Source of the DNA: Ollibium composti
GTDB lineage: Bacteria; Pseudomonadota; Alphaproteobacteria; Rhizobiales; Rhizobiaceae
DNA length: 64,000 nt
Direction of reading: 5' to 3'
Assembly: GCF_004801285.1 (NCBI RefSeq)
Contig: NZ_SSNY01000004.1
Span: forward strand, 1 to 64,000
Shown piece by piece: positions 52,680 to 61,865 of the stretch. Position 1 is the stretch's first letter, and each line of letters starts with the position of its first letter. Below the pieces are notes generated by a model, which was not told the DNA's origin, did no database searches, and saw only the letters and a list, made by a program, of their open reading frames with translations. The position numbers and the translations under genes were made by a program.

Positions 52680-54239
52680 TCACTGCCCCTTCGACATCGA
52701 ATCGAAGTTGAAGATCTGCACCAGCATGGGGTTGTAGACGTAGCCCTTGACGTTGTCGCGCATGGCGAACTGGTAGTTGCGCTGGAACAGGAGGATGTAG
52801 GGCGCCTCCTCCACGGTGATCTTCTGCGCCTCCTGGTAAAGCGCCTCGCGCTCCTTCTGGTCGGTGCCGGCCGCGGCCTTGCGGATCAGCTCGTCGACCT
52901 TGGGATTGGAGTAGAAGGCGCGGTCGCCCGGCAGGCCCTTCAGTTTCGAATCGAACCAGAAGTTCATGAACATCGACGGATCGCCGTAGTCCGGCGACCA
53001 GTTGCCGGCGGCGATGTCGAAATCGCCGGTGTTCAGCTTGTCGCGCATGGTCGGATAGGCGAAATCCTGCAGCTTCACCTTGACGCCGATATCGGCGAGG
53101 TTCTGCTGCAGCACGAGGCCGATCTGCTCCCAGGCCGGGTCGGTCTTGGCGTAGAGGTAGTTGAACGACAGGTCGGAGACGCCGGCTTCCTTCAGCAGAT
53201 CCTTGGCCTTCTGCGGGTCGTAGGAATACTGCATGACCGTATCGTCATGCCCCCACAGGCCCTTCGGGATCGGCCCGCGCATCTGCTCGGCCTGGCCCAG
53301 CATGATGCCGTCGATGATGCCCTTGTAGTCGATGGCGTAGGACAGCGCCTGGCGCACCTTGACGTTGTCGAGCGGCGGCTTCTCGTTGTTCAGGTAGAGA
53401 TAGGTGACGTAGAGGCTGGGCTCGTCGACGACCTTGATCCCCTCCTTGCCCTTCAGCGCCTGGAGCTGGTCGATCGGAATGTCCTCGGCGATGTCGAGAT
53501 CGCCGTTCTCAAGCTGCAGCCGGCGCGCCGACGCTTCCTTGATGATCTTGATGTCGATTTCCTTGAACTTCAGCTCGCTGCCGCTCCACTTGGGATTGGG
53601 CTCCATGACGATGCGCTGGCCCTTTTCCCAGCTCTTCACCTGATAGGGACCGGAGCCCATCGTGTGGTCGGCGAGATAGCCCTGGCCGAGATCGTCGCCG
53701 GTCGCCTTGTCCATCACCGCCGGATTGACGATGGAGCCGCCGCTGGTCGCCAGCGTCGACAGGAACGGCGCGAACGGCTCCTTCAGGGTGAACTTCACCG
53801 TGTGCGGATCGACGGCTTCCACCGACTTGATCGCCTCGAACGAGCCCATCGGCCCCTTGCCGATCTTGATCACGCGGTCGAAGCTGAACTTCACCGCCTC
53901 GGCGTCCACCGGCTTGCCGTCGGCGAAGGTGTGGCCGTCGCCGAGCGTGAAGGTCCAGGTCAGCATGTCGGCGCTGGTCGTCCACGACTTGGCGACTTCC
54001 GGCGCGATGTCGGTCGAGCCGCCGTTGAAACGGACCAGCCGCTCATAGGCCGGATAGCTCGCCGTCCAGGAATTGTTGGTGACGGTGACGGCGGGGTCGA
54101 TGTTGTCCGGGTCGCCGGACTTGCCGATCGTCAGCACATCGTCGGCGGCCGAGGCCGGCATGGCAACCGCGAAGGCGGCAATCGCCGACAGAAGCAGGCC
54201 ACTGCCCAGCGATGTCGCCCAGTTTCGATGTTTTTTCAT
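52680..54239 (-). CDS. Dipeptide-type ABC transporter substrate-binding protein
   Basis: The 519-residue precursor has a signal peptide (residues 1-31, ending ASAA) and the family 5 (DppA/OppA) fold. The mature part opens VLTIGKSGDPDNIDPA and holds the peptide-binding motif region ANLLKEAG-like QKAKDLLKEAG. It is the first gene of the peptide operon. The ATG at 54239 is preferred over one 42 bases upstream because the signal peptide starts there and GGGGTAACAT precedes it. The ligand is unknown; the downstream racemase-family gene suggests a prolyl or betaine-like compound. Confidence 0.9.
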   Translation of the reverse strand: MKKHRNWATSLGSGLLLSAIAAFAVAMPASAADDVLTIGKSGDPDNIDPAVTVTNNSWTASYPAYERLVRFNGGSTDIAPEVAKSWTTSADMLTWTFTLGDGHTFADGKPVDAEAVKFSFDRVIKIGKGPMGSFEAIKSVEAVDPHTVKFTLKEPFAPFLSTLATSGGSIVNPAVMDKATGDDLGQGYLADHTMGSGPYQVKSWEKGQRIVMEPNPKWSGSELKFKEIDIKIIKEASARRLQLENGDLDIAEDIPIDQLQALKGKEGIKVVDEPSLYVTYLYLNNEKPPLDNVKVRQALSYAIDYKGIIDGIMLGQAEQMRGPIPKGLWGHDDTVMQYSYDPQKAKDLLKEAGVSDLSFNYLYAKTDPAWEQIGLVLQQNLADIGVKVKLQDFAYPTMRDKLNTGDFDIAAGNWSPDYGDPSMFMNFWFDSKLKGLPGDRAFYSNPKVDELIRKAAAGTDQKEREALYQEAQKITVEEAPYILLFQRNYQFAMRDNVKGYVYNPMLVQIFNFDSMSKGQ

Positions 54240-54295
54240 TATGTTACCCCTGTTCCCTGATTCTCTTGTCAAGCGGCCCATGCCAAGGCTGCGCT

Positions 54296-54324
54296 ATCCT
54301 TTCCGTCAACGGAATGGCTGTCAA
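54296..54324 (-). promoter_or_regulatory. Possible sigma-70 promoter of the peptide operon
   Basis: On the minus strand, TTGACA (54324-54319) is followed after 17 bp by AAGGAT (54301-54296). This is 57 bp before the binding-protein start. The -35 matches the consensus and the -10 is weak. Confidence 0.35.
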
Positions 54325-54387
54325 TGCAGCACTTGTCCCTCGCTCGGCAATTTCTTGCGCCAAGGCGACGGCGACGGACCGCAGCGT

Positions 54388-55302
54388 TCAGGCGCCGACG
54401 AGGTGGTCGCCCAGGAAGAGCTGCGCGGCACTTCGCGCCTCGGCCTGGACGAATTCGGCTAGGGCGCGGATGCGCGGCGCCGCCGACAGGTCGCGGTGGC
54501 TGACACACCAGTAGTCGCGTTCCAGAAGGATGTCGCGCGTCAGCACCGGCACCAGTTCGTCGAACCCCGCCGCCATGAAGTGCGGCAGCACGCACAGGCC
54601 GACGCCCTTCAGCGTGGCGCGAAGCTGCGCATGGATGGAGGAACTCTGGTAGCTGGCGCGCAGGCCCGGCAAAATCTCCCGGTGATAGTCGAGGCCGGGC
54701 GTGAAGATCATGTCCTCGATGTAGCCGATCATGCGATGCGCCAGCAGGTCCTCGCGCTTCTCGATCGGCGGATGGCTGTCCAGATAGCTGCGCGTTCCAT
54801 AAACGAACAGGCGATACGTCGTGATCTTCTCGTAGTGGTAGAAGTCGGTGCGCGGCGAAGTCAGCGTGATCGACATGTCCGCCTCGCGCCGCGACAGCGA
54901 CACGATCTGCTGGATGGTGACGAGTTCGATCGACAGGTTGGCATGTGCCTCGGCGAAGCGCGGCAGCCGGTCGGCGAGGAAATAGGAGCCGAACCCTTCC
55001 AGCGTCGACAACCGCAGCACGCCCGTCACCTGCGAGGCGCCGCTGGCCGCCTCGTTGCGGAAGTTGGCGGCTTCGCGCTCGATCTGCTCGGCCGACTGCA
55101 CCAGCCGCTCGCCGACGGCGGTAAGCATGTAGCCGCGCGGATTGCGTTCGAACAGTTTTGCAGACAGCGCCTGCTCCAGCCGGTCGATGCGGCGCGACAC
55201 GGTGGCATGGTTGGTGCGCAGCTGGCGCGCGGCGCTCGCCAGTTGGCCGTTGCGCGCCACGGCCAGGAAGAATTGCAGGTCGTCCCAGGTGAAGCGGCGC
55301 AT
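54388..55302 (-). CDS. LysR-family regulator next to the branched-chain-type ABC operon
   Basis: The 304-residue LysR protein has its helix-turn-helix at about residues 18-38 (GQLASAARQLRTNHATVSRRIDRL) and an effector domain from residue 90. It is related to the group with an early MRRFTWDDLQFFLAV start. The ATG at 55302 follows GCCGGGAGCGCC. It lies upstream of the peptide operon on the same strand (148 bp before 54239) and is divergent from the liv-type operon at 55576. Either could be its target; the inverted repeat at 55360-55384 favours the liv side. Confidence 0.9.
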   Translation of the reverse strand: MRRFTWDDLQFFLAVARNGQLASAARQLRTNHATVSRRIDRLEQALSAKLFERNPRGYMLTAVGERLVQSAEQIEREAANFRNEAASGASQVTGVLRLSTLEGFGSYFLADRLPRFAEAHANLSIELVTIQQIVSLSRREADMSITLTSPRTDFYHYEKITTYRLFVYGTRSYLDSHPPIEKREDLLAHRMIGYIEDMIFTPGLDYHREILPGLRASYQSSSIHAQLRATLKGVGLCVLPHFMAAGFDELVPVLTRDILLERDYWCVSHRDLSAAPRIRALAEFVQAEARSAAQLFLGDHLVGA

Positions 55303-55359
55303 CAGGCGGCGCTCCCGGCATTGATGGACATGGCGTTTCCCTCCAAAGCCATCCGTGCA

Positions 55360-55384
55360 TTTTTGTACGGAAGTTGTACAAAAA
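55360..55384. promoter_or_regulatory. Perfect 9-bp inverted repeat in the LysR/liv-type gap
   Basis: TTTTTGTAC (55360-55368) and GTACAAAAA (55376-55384) flank the spacer GGAAGTT. The block is 57 bp upstream of the LysR start and about 190 bp upstream of the binding-protein start. It contains a T-N11-A pattern as seen in LysR sites. Confidence 0.6.
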
Positions 55385-55575
55385 TAACTGTTCTCGTGTC
55401 GGCGGGTCAATGTTACGCTTCGCCCGCGTGCACATTTCGGCGCGATCTTGATCGTGTGAATTTGCACCGGGGCCGCGGAGGAGCGGTCGGCAATGAAGAA
55501 AACGCGGACGGCTGCATGAGGCCGCCACAGTCGGCCTCCGGTTCGGGAAGGTCGACCACCAGGGAGGAATCGACA

Positions 55576-56784
55576 GTGAAGTTGTTGCATCTTGTTTCGG
55601 CGGCCCTTCTGGCCGCCACCGTGATCCCCGCAGCCGCCGCCGAAATCTCGGACGGCAAGGTCAAGATCGGCATCCTGAACGACCAGTCGGGCGTCTATGC
55701 CGACTTCGGCGGCAAGTGGTCGGTCGAGGCCGCCAAGATGGCGGTCGAGGATTTCGGCGGCAAGGTCCAGGGCGCTCCGATCGAGGTCATCGACGCCGAC
55801 CATCAGAACAAGCCCGACATCGCCTCCAACATCGCCCGCCAGTGGTACGACACCGAACAGGTGGACGCCATCATGGAACTGACCACCTCGTCGGTGGCGC
55901 TGGCCGTGCAGGGCATCTCGAAGGAAAAGAAGAAGATCGACATCGTCACCGGCGCGGCGACCACCGACCTCACCGGCAAGTCCTGCTCGCCCTATGGCTT
56001 CCACTGGGCTTACGACACCCATTCTCAGGCCGTCGGCACCGGCGGCGCGCTGGTCGCCCAGGGCGGCGACAGCTGGTACTTCATCACCGTCGACTATGCC
56101 TTCGGCCATTCGCTGGAAGAGCAGACCGCCAACTTCGTCAAGGAAAAGGGCGGCAAGGTCCTGGGCTCCGTGCGCTATCCGCTCGGCGCCACCGACTATT
56201 CGTCCTTCCTTCTGCAGGCGCAGTCTTCCGGCGCCAAGATCGTCGGCCTCGCCAACGCCGGCCTCGACACGTCCAACTCGATCAAGCAGGCGGCCGATTT
56301 CGGCATCGTTTCGGGCGGACAGCGCCTCGCGGCCCTGCTGTTCACGCTGGCGGAAGTGCACGGGCTCGGCCTCCAGGCCGCGCAAGGCGTGGTGCTGACC
56401 GAAGGCTGGTACTGGGACCAGAACGACAAGAACCGCGAATTCGCCGAGCGCTTCTTCAAGCGCACCAACCGCATGCCGAACATGATCCAAGTCGGCACCT
56501 ATTCGGCGGTGCTGCAATACCTCAAGGCGATCGACAAGGCCGGCACCGACGAGACCGAGGCCGTTGCCAAGCAGTTGCATGAGATGCCGGTGAACGACAT
56601 CTTCACCGAGAACGGCAAGGTGCAAGCGGACGGCAACATGGTGCACGACATGTACCTGTTCCAGGTCAAGAAGCCGGAAGAGAGCAAGAAGGACTGGGAT
56701 TACTACACCTATCTCGCCACCATTCCCGGCGACGAGGCCTTCCTGCCTGCCGACAAGAGCGGCTGCCCGCTCTCCGCCAAGTGA
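55576..56784 (+). CDS. Branched-chain-amino-acid-type ABC transporter substrate-binding protein
   Basis: The 402-residue precursor has a signal peptide (residues 1-22, ending AAAA) and the family 6 (LivJ-like) fold: VKIGILNDQSGVYADFGG, then IDADHQNKPDIASNIARQW and YDTHSQAVGTGGALV. It starts with GTG at 55576, which follows AGGGAGGAAT. Its relatives bind amides, urea or aromatic acids as well as amino acids. The linked amidase and GMC oxidoreductase make a non-proteinogenic ligand plausible. Confidence 0.85.
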   Translation: MKLLHLVSAALLAATVIPAAAAEISDGKVKIGILNDQSGVYADFGGKWSVEAAKMAVEDFGGKVQGAPIEVIDADHQNKPDIASNIARQWYDTEQVDAIMELTTSSVALAVQGISKEKKKIDIVTGAATTDLTGKSCSPYGFHWAYDTHSQAVGTGGALVAQGGDSWYFITVDYAFGHSLEEQTANFVKEKGGKVLGSVRYPLGATDYSSFLLQAQSSGAKIVGLANAGLDTSNSIKQAADFGIVSGGQRLAALLFTLAEVHGLGLQAAQGVVLTEGWYWDQNDKNREFAERFFKRTNRMPNMIQVGTYSAVLQYLKAIDKAGTDETEAVAKQLHEMPVNDIFTENGKVQADGNMVHDMYLFQVKKPEESKKDWDYYTYLATIPGDEAFLPADKSGCPLSAK

Positions 56785-57581
56785 GTACAGCGGCTGCCGT
56801 GACTGCGGCGCCTGAAAAGACCGATGCCGAGCCGCGAGTGGTGCTGTCCGCCCGCGGCCTGCGCAAGGAGTTCGCCGGCTTCGTCGCCGTCGGCGGCGTC
56901 GATCTGGACGTGCATCACGGCAAGATCCACGCCCTGATCGGCCCCAACGGGGCTGGCAAGACCACGGTCTTCAACCTTCTGACGAAGTTCCTGCCGCCCA
57001 CAGGCGGCAGGATCGAACTGCTCGGCCAGGACATCACCCGCACGCCGCCTGCCAAGGTGGCGCGCATGGGGCTGGTGCGATCGTTCCAGATTTCGGCGAT
57101 CTTCCCGCACCTGTCGGTGCTCGACAATGTGCGCGTCGCCCTGCAGCGGCCAAACGGGCTCGCCACCCAGTTCTGGCGGCCGGCCGGCGCGCTCGACGTG
57201 CTGACGCCCCGCGCTTTCGAATTGCTGGAAACTGTCGGGCTGGCCGAAGCCGCACACCGGCTGGCCGGCGATCTTTCCTACGGCCGCAAGCGTGTGCTGG
57301 AGATCGCTACCACGCTGGCGCTCGACCCCAAGGTACTTCTGCTCGACGAGCCGATGGCCGGCATGGGCCACGAGGATGTCGCGGTGGTCGCCGGCCTCAT
57401 CCGCTCGCTCGCCGCCGACCGCGCCATCCTGATGGTCGAACACAATCTCGACGTGGTGGCCGAACTCTGCGACTGGATCACGGTCCTGCAGGCCGGCAAA
57501 ATCCTCGCCGCCGGCGACTACGTGACGGTCAGCACCGACGAACGCGTCCGGGTCGCCTATATGGGGACCGAAGATGAGTGA
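56781..57581 (+). CDS. Branched-chain-type ABC transporter ATPase (LivG-like)
   Basis: The 266-residue protein has Walker A GPNGAGKT, a shortened signature LSYGRKR and Walker B VLLLDEPMAGM. Its GTG start overlaps the binding-protein stop by GTGA. The LivG-type insert between Walker A and signature is present. It overlaps the LivF-like gene by 8 bp. Confidence 0.88.
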   Translation: MSTAAAVTAAPEKTDAEPRVVLSARGLRKEFAGFVAVGGVDLDVHHGKIHALIGPNGAGKTTVFNLLTKFLPPTGGRIELLGQDITRTPPAKVARMGLVRSFQISAIFPHLSVLDNVRVALQRPNGLATQFWRPAGALDVLTPRAFELLETVGLAEAAHRLAGDLSYGRKRVLEIATTLALDPKVLLLDEPMAGMGHEDVAVVAGLIRSLAADRAILMVEHNLDVVAELCDWITVLQAGKILAAGDYVTVSTDERVRVAYMGTEDE

Positions 57582-58278
57582 GCCGCTTCTGTCTGTGCGC
57601 GGCCTCAACGCCTGGTACGGCGAGGGTCACGCCCTGCACGGCGTCGACCTCGACGTCTTCCCCGGCGAAACGGTGACCCTGCTCGGCCGCAACGGCGTCG
57701 GCAAGACGACGACGCTGCGCGCCATCATGGGCCTGATCCGCAAGCGCACCGGCACGGCGACATTCGACGGCCGCGACCTGATGCGCATGCCGCTGCATCA
57801 CGTGGCGCGCGCCGGCATCGGCTTCGTGCCGGAAGAGCGCGGCATCTTCTCCACGCTCTCGGTCGAGGAGAACCTCAACCTGCCGCCGGTGGTCGCGCCC
57901 GGCGGCATGACCCCGGACGAGATTTTCGAACTGTTCCCGAATCTCAAGGCGCGCCGCAACAGCCAGGGAACGAAGCTTTCCGGCGGCGAACAGCAGATGC
58001 TGGCGATGGCGCGCATGCTGCGCACCGGCGTCAGGATGCTTTTGCTCGACGAGCCGACGGAAGGACTGGCGCCCGTCATCGTGCAGCGCATCGGCGAGGT
58101 GCTGGCCGAACTCAAGGCGCGCGGCATGACGATCCTGCTGGTGGAACAGAACTTCCGTTTCGCCCGCCGCATCGCCGACCGCTTCTACCTGATGGAGCAC
58201 GGCAAGATCACCGCCGGCTTCCCGGTCGCCGAACTCGACGAGCGCATGGCGCTGCTGCATGACGTGCTGGGGGTCTAG
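57574..58278 (+). CDS. Branched-chain-type ABC transporter ATPase (LivF-like)
   Basis: The 234-residue protein shows Walker A GRNGVGKT, signature LSGGEQQM and Walker B LLLDEPTEGLAP, the LivF type. It makes the second half of the ATPase heterodimer. It starts 7 bases before the end of the LivG-like gene, so the two are translated together. Confidence 0.9.
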   Translation: MSEPLLSVRGLNAWYGEGHALHGVDLDVFPGETVTLLGRNGVGKTTTLRAIMGLIRKRTGTATFDGRDLMRMPLHHVARAGIGFVPEERGIFSTLSVEENLNLPPVVAPGGMTPDEIFELFPNLKARRNSQGTKLSGGEQQMLAMARMLRTGVRMLLLDEPTEGLAPVIVQRIGEVLAELKARGMTILLVEQNFRFARRIADRFYLMEHGKITAGFPVAELDERMALLHDVLGV

Positions 58279-58281
58279 ATT

Positions 58282-59169
58282 ATGACCATGATCTTCGGAA
58301 TCCCGGTTCAGGCATTCCTCGGCCAGCTTCTGGTGGGGCTCATCAACGGCTCCTTCTACGCCATGCTGAGCCTTGGGCTGGCCGTCATCTTCGGCATGCT
58401 CAAGATCATCAACTTCGCGCATGGCGCGCAGTATATGTTCGGTGCCTTCGTCGGTTTCCTGCTCCTGCAATGGCTGAACATCGGTTATTGGCCGGCACTC
58501 ATCCTGGCGCCGCTGGTCGTGGGCGTGGTCGGCATGGCGATCGAGCGCACGATGCTGTCCAGGCTCTACAGCCTCGACCCGCTCTACGGGCTGTTGTTCA
58601 CCTTCGGCCTCGCGCTCGTCATCGAGGGCGTCTTCCGCTACTACTACGGCGTTTCCGGCCAGCCCTACGCGGCGCCGCAAGCGCTCGCCGGTGGCACCAA
58701 TCTCGGCTTCATGTTCCTGCCCAACTACCGCGGCTGGGTGGTGTTCTCGTCGCTGGTCATCTGCCTCGGCACATGGCTCGCCATCGAGAAGACGAGGCTC
58801 GGCGCCTATCTGCGCGCCGCCACCGAGAACCCGAAGCTGGTGCAGGCCTTCGGCGTCAACGTACCGGTACTTTTGACCCTCACCTACGGCCTCGGTTCCG
58901 CGCTAGCCGGGCTGGCCGGCATCCTCGCGGCCCCGGTCTACCAGGTGAGCCCGCTGATGGGGTCCGACCTCATCATCGTCGTCTTTGCCGTGGTCGTCGT
59001 CGGCGGCATGGGCTCGATCCTCGGCGCCATCGTCACCGGCTATGTGCTCGGCCTCGCCGAAGGCCTGACCAAGGTCTTCTATCCGGAAGCCTCCAACATC
59101 GTCATCTTCGTCATCATGGCGGTGGTGCTGCTCATCCGCCCTGCGGGCCTGTTCGGAAGGGATGCCTGA
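58282..59169 (+). CDS. Branched-chain-type ABC transporter permease (LivH-like)
   Basis: The 295-residue membrane protein has about eight helices. It carries the LivH-type motif LYSLDPLYGLLFTFGLALVIEG and a conserved loop ATENPKLVQAFGVNV. The start is 3 bp after the LivF-like stop. Together with the LivM-like permease it forms the channel. Confidence 0.9.
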   Translation: MTMIFGIPVQAFLGQLLVGLINGSFYAMLSLGLAVIFGMLKIINFAHGAQYMFGAFVGFLLLQWLNIGYWPALILAPLVVGVVGMAIERTMLSRLYSLDPLYGLLFTFGLALVIEGVFRYYYGVSGQPYAAPQALAGGTNLGFMFLPNYRGWVVFSSLVICLGTWLAIEKTRLGAYLRAATENPKLVQAFGVNVPVLLTLTYGLGSALAGLAGILAAPVYQVSPLMGSDLIIVVFAVVVVGGMGSILGAIVTGYVLGLAEGLTKVFYPEASNIVIFVIMAVVLLIRPAGLFGRDA

Positions 59170-59170
59170 C

Positions 59171-60136
59171 ATGGCCGAGCTCTCTACCCGACCGACCGAG
59201 GCGAAATCGACGGCGCGGCTGGAATGGCTGCTGGTGGCGCTGGGCATCGTTGCCCTGCTGGCCGCGCCCTTCTTCTTCTACCCGATCTTCCTGATGAAGA
59301 TCATGTGCTTCGCGCTGTTCGCGTGCGCCTTCAACCTTTTGCTCGGCTACACCGGGCTGCTCTCCTTCGGCCACGCCGCCTTCTTCGGCGGCGCGGCCTA
59401 TTTCTGCGCCCACACCGTCAAGGTCTGGGGCGTGACGCCGGAGGTCGGCATCCTGATCGGCACGGCGGGTGCGGCCGTGCTCGGCCTCGTCATGGGCTTC
59501 TTCGCCATCCGCCGCCAGGGCATCTATTTCGCCATGATCACGCTCGCGCTGGCGCAGATGTTCTTCTTCTTCTGCGTGCAGGCGCCCTTCACCAACGGCG
59601 AGGACGGTATCCAGAACGTGCCGCGCGGCTTCCTGCTCGGCCTGCTCGATCTCGGCCGACCGCTCAACATCTACTACACCGTGCTCGGTGTCTTCCTGAT
59701 CGGCGTTTTCGCCATCTGGCGCATCGTCAATTCGCCCTTCGGCATGGTCCTGCGCTCGATCCGCGAGAACGAGAACCGCGCCACCTCGCTCGGCTACTCG
59801 GTCGCCAACTACAAGCTCGCCGCCTTCGTCATGTCGGCCGCCCTTGCCGGGCTCGCCGGCGCGACCAAGGCCATCGTCTTCCAGTTCGCCACGCTGACCG
59901 ACGTCACCTGGCAGATGTCGGGCGAGGTGATCCTGATGACGCTGCTCGGAGGCATCGGCACCATGGTCGGCCCGATGGTCGGCGCCGGGCTGGTGGTGAC
60001 CTTGCAGAACACGCTGGCGACGTCGGGCTTTCCCGTCACCATCGCCACCGGCGCCATCTTCATGATCTGCGTGCTTCTGTTCCGGCGCGGCATCGTCGGC
60101 GAAATCTACGCGAAGCTGCCGGGCATCAAGAAATAA
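59171..60136 (+). CDS. Branched-chain-type ABC transporter permease (LivM-like)
   Basis: The 321-residue permease has nine or so helices and the LivM signature GYSVANYKLAAFVMSAALAG after RSIRENENRATSL. Two starts are possible, 59162 (inside the LivH-like gene) and 59171. I choose 59171 because GGAAGG lies 10 bp before it and only 1-2 bp before the other. It is followed after 31 bp by the GMC oxidoreductase gene. Confidence 0.88.
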   Translation: MAELSTRPTEAKSTARLEWLLVALGIVALLAAPFFFYPIFLMKIMCFALFACAFNLLLGYTGLLSFGHAAFFGGAAYFCAHTVKVWGVTPEVGILIGTAGAAVLGLVMGFFAIRRQGIYFAMITLALAQMFFFFCVQAPFTNGEDGIQNVPRGFLLGLLDLGRPLNIYYTVLGVFLIGVFAIWRIVNSPFGMVLRSIRENENRATSLGYSVANYKLAAFVMSAALAGLAGATKAIVFQFATLTDVTWQMSGEVILMTLLGGIGTMVGPMVGAGLVVTLQNTLATSGFPVTIATGAIFMICVLLFRRGIVGEIYAKLPGIKK

Positions 60137-60167
60137 GCCGCAAGGAACTGGGGCGCGAAGACCTGAA

Positions 60168-61757
60168 ATGGACGAGTTCGACTATGTGATCGTCGGCGCC
60201 GGCACGGCCGGCTGCCTGCTGGCCAATCGCCTGTCGGCCGATGCGAACGCCACCGTGCTCCTGCTGGAGGCCGGCGGACGCGACAACTACCACTGGATCC
60301 ACATTCCCGTCGGCTATCTCTACTGCATCTCCAACCCGCGCACCGACTGGTGCTTTTCGACCGAGAACGAGGCCGGCCTGAACGGCCGGGCGCTGGCCTA
60401 TCCGCGCGGCAAGGTGCTGGGCGGCTGCTCGTCCATCAACGGCATGATCTACATGCGCGGCCAGGCGCGCGACTACGACCGCTGGCGGCAGATGGGCTGC
60501 ACGGGATGGGGTTGGGACGACGTGCTGCCCTTCTTCCGCAAGTCGGAGGACTATTATGCCGGTGCCGACGAATTCCACGGCGCCGGCGGCGAATGGCGCG
60601 TCGAGGAGATGCGGCTGCACTGGGATATCCTCGACGCCTTCCGCGCCGCCGCCGAGGCGGCCGGCATTCCCCGCACCGCCGATTTCAACCGCGGCGACAA
60701 CGAGGGCTCGTCCTACTTCAAGGTCAACCAGCGTCACGGCGTCCGGGTCAATTCCGCCAAGGCTTTTCTCCACCCGGTCGCAGCACGCAAAAACCTGAAG
60801 GTGGAGACCAATGCCCAGGTCGCCCGGATCGTGCTGGAGGACGGCGAAGCGCGTGGCGTCGAATTCATGCAAGGCAACGCCCGGCGCACGGTCCGCGCCC
60901 GTCGCGAGGTGATCCTCGCCGCTGGCTCCGTCGGCTCGCCGCATGTGCTGGAACTGTCCGGCATCGGCTCAGGATCGGCGCTGCAGCAGGCCGGCATTCC
61001 CGTCGCCGTCGAGCGCAGCCAGGTCGGCGAGAACCTGCAGGATCACCTGCAGCTCAGGCTCGCCTACAAGGTCTCCGGCATCCGCACGCTGAACGAGCAG
61101 GCGAGCCGCCTGTTCGGCAAGATGGCGATCGGGCTGGAATATCTCCTGAAGCGCTCCGGGCCGATGGCGATGGCGCCGAGCCAGCTCGGCATCTTCACCC
61201 GCTCCGCACCCCATTTCGAGACCCCGAACCTGCAGTTCCACGTCCAGCCGCTCAGCCTCGACAAGTTCGGCGACGCGGTGCATCCCTTCCCCGCCTTCAC
61301 CGCCTCGGTCTGCAACCTGCGCCCCGAAAGCCGCGGCTCCATCCACGCCACTTCGGCCGATTTCCGCCGCCAGCCGGCGATCCGGCCGAATTACCTCGCC
61401 GCCGAAGCCGACCGCATGGTCGCGGCCGACGCCATCCGGCTGACGCGCCGCATTGCGAGCCAAGCGCCGCTCCAGCCCTACAAGCCGCAGGAATTCAAGC
61501 CGGGGCCGGACTACCAGAGCGAGGAAGACCTGGTCCGCGCGGCCGGCGAGATCGGCACCACCATCTTTCACCCGGTCGGCACCTGCCGCATGGGCGCCGA
61601 CCCGGACTCCGTCGTCGACGAGAGGCTGCGTGTGCGCGGCGTCGGAAAACTGCGCATCGCCGACGCCTCGATCATGCCCACTATTACCTCCGGCAACACC
61701 AACACGCCGACCCTGATGATCGCGGAAAAGGCCGCGAGCCTGATCCTGTCGGCCTGA
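60168..61757 (+). CDS. GMC-family FAD-dependent oxidoreductase
   Basis: The 529-residue enzyme has the N-terminal ADP-binding GAGTAGCLLANRL, the FAD-contacting GKVLGGCSSINGMIY, and the catalytic His in TTIFHPVGTCRMG with an Asn in ITSGNTNTPTLM. This is the choline dehydrogenase/alcohol oxidase family, which oxidises a primary alcohol. It sits 31 bp after the permease gene, so its substrate is probably supplied by the transporter. No aldehyde dehydrogenase follows, so the fate of the product is unclear. Confidence 0.88.
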   Translation: MDEFDYVIVGAGTAGCLLANRLSADANATVLLLEAGGRDNYHWIHIPVGYLYCISNPRTDWCFSTENEAGLNGRALAYPRGKVLGGCSSINGMIYMRGQARDYDRWRQMGCTGWGWDDVLPFFRKSEDYYAGADEFHGAGGEWRVEEMRLHWDILDAFRAAAEAAGIPRTADFNRGDNEGSSYFKVNQRHGVRVNSAKAFLHPVAARKNLKVETNAQVARIVLEDGEARGVEFMQGNARRTVRARREVILAAGSVGSPHVLELSGIGSGSALQQAGIPVAVERSQVGENLQDHLQLRLAYKVSGIRTLNEQASRLFGKMAIGLEYLLKRSGPMAMAPSQLGIFTRSAPHFETPNLQFHVQPLSLDKFGDAVHPFPAFTASVCNLRPESRGSIHATSADFRRQPAIRPNYLAAEADRMVAADAIRLTRRIASQAPLQPYKPQEFKPGPDYQSEEDLVRAAGEIGTTIFHPVGTCRMGADPDSVVDERLRVRGVGKLRIADASIMPTITSGNTNTPTLMIAEKAASLILSA

Positions 61758-61865
61758 CACGGGACACTTGCGCCGCGCGCAATCGGCCATCGTTTGGGCT
61801 GGGCTGGCCCTCCCTCGTCCGCCCGAATCGTGATGCTTTGACATATCCGACGAGAGGGAACAGGC

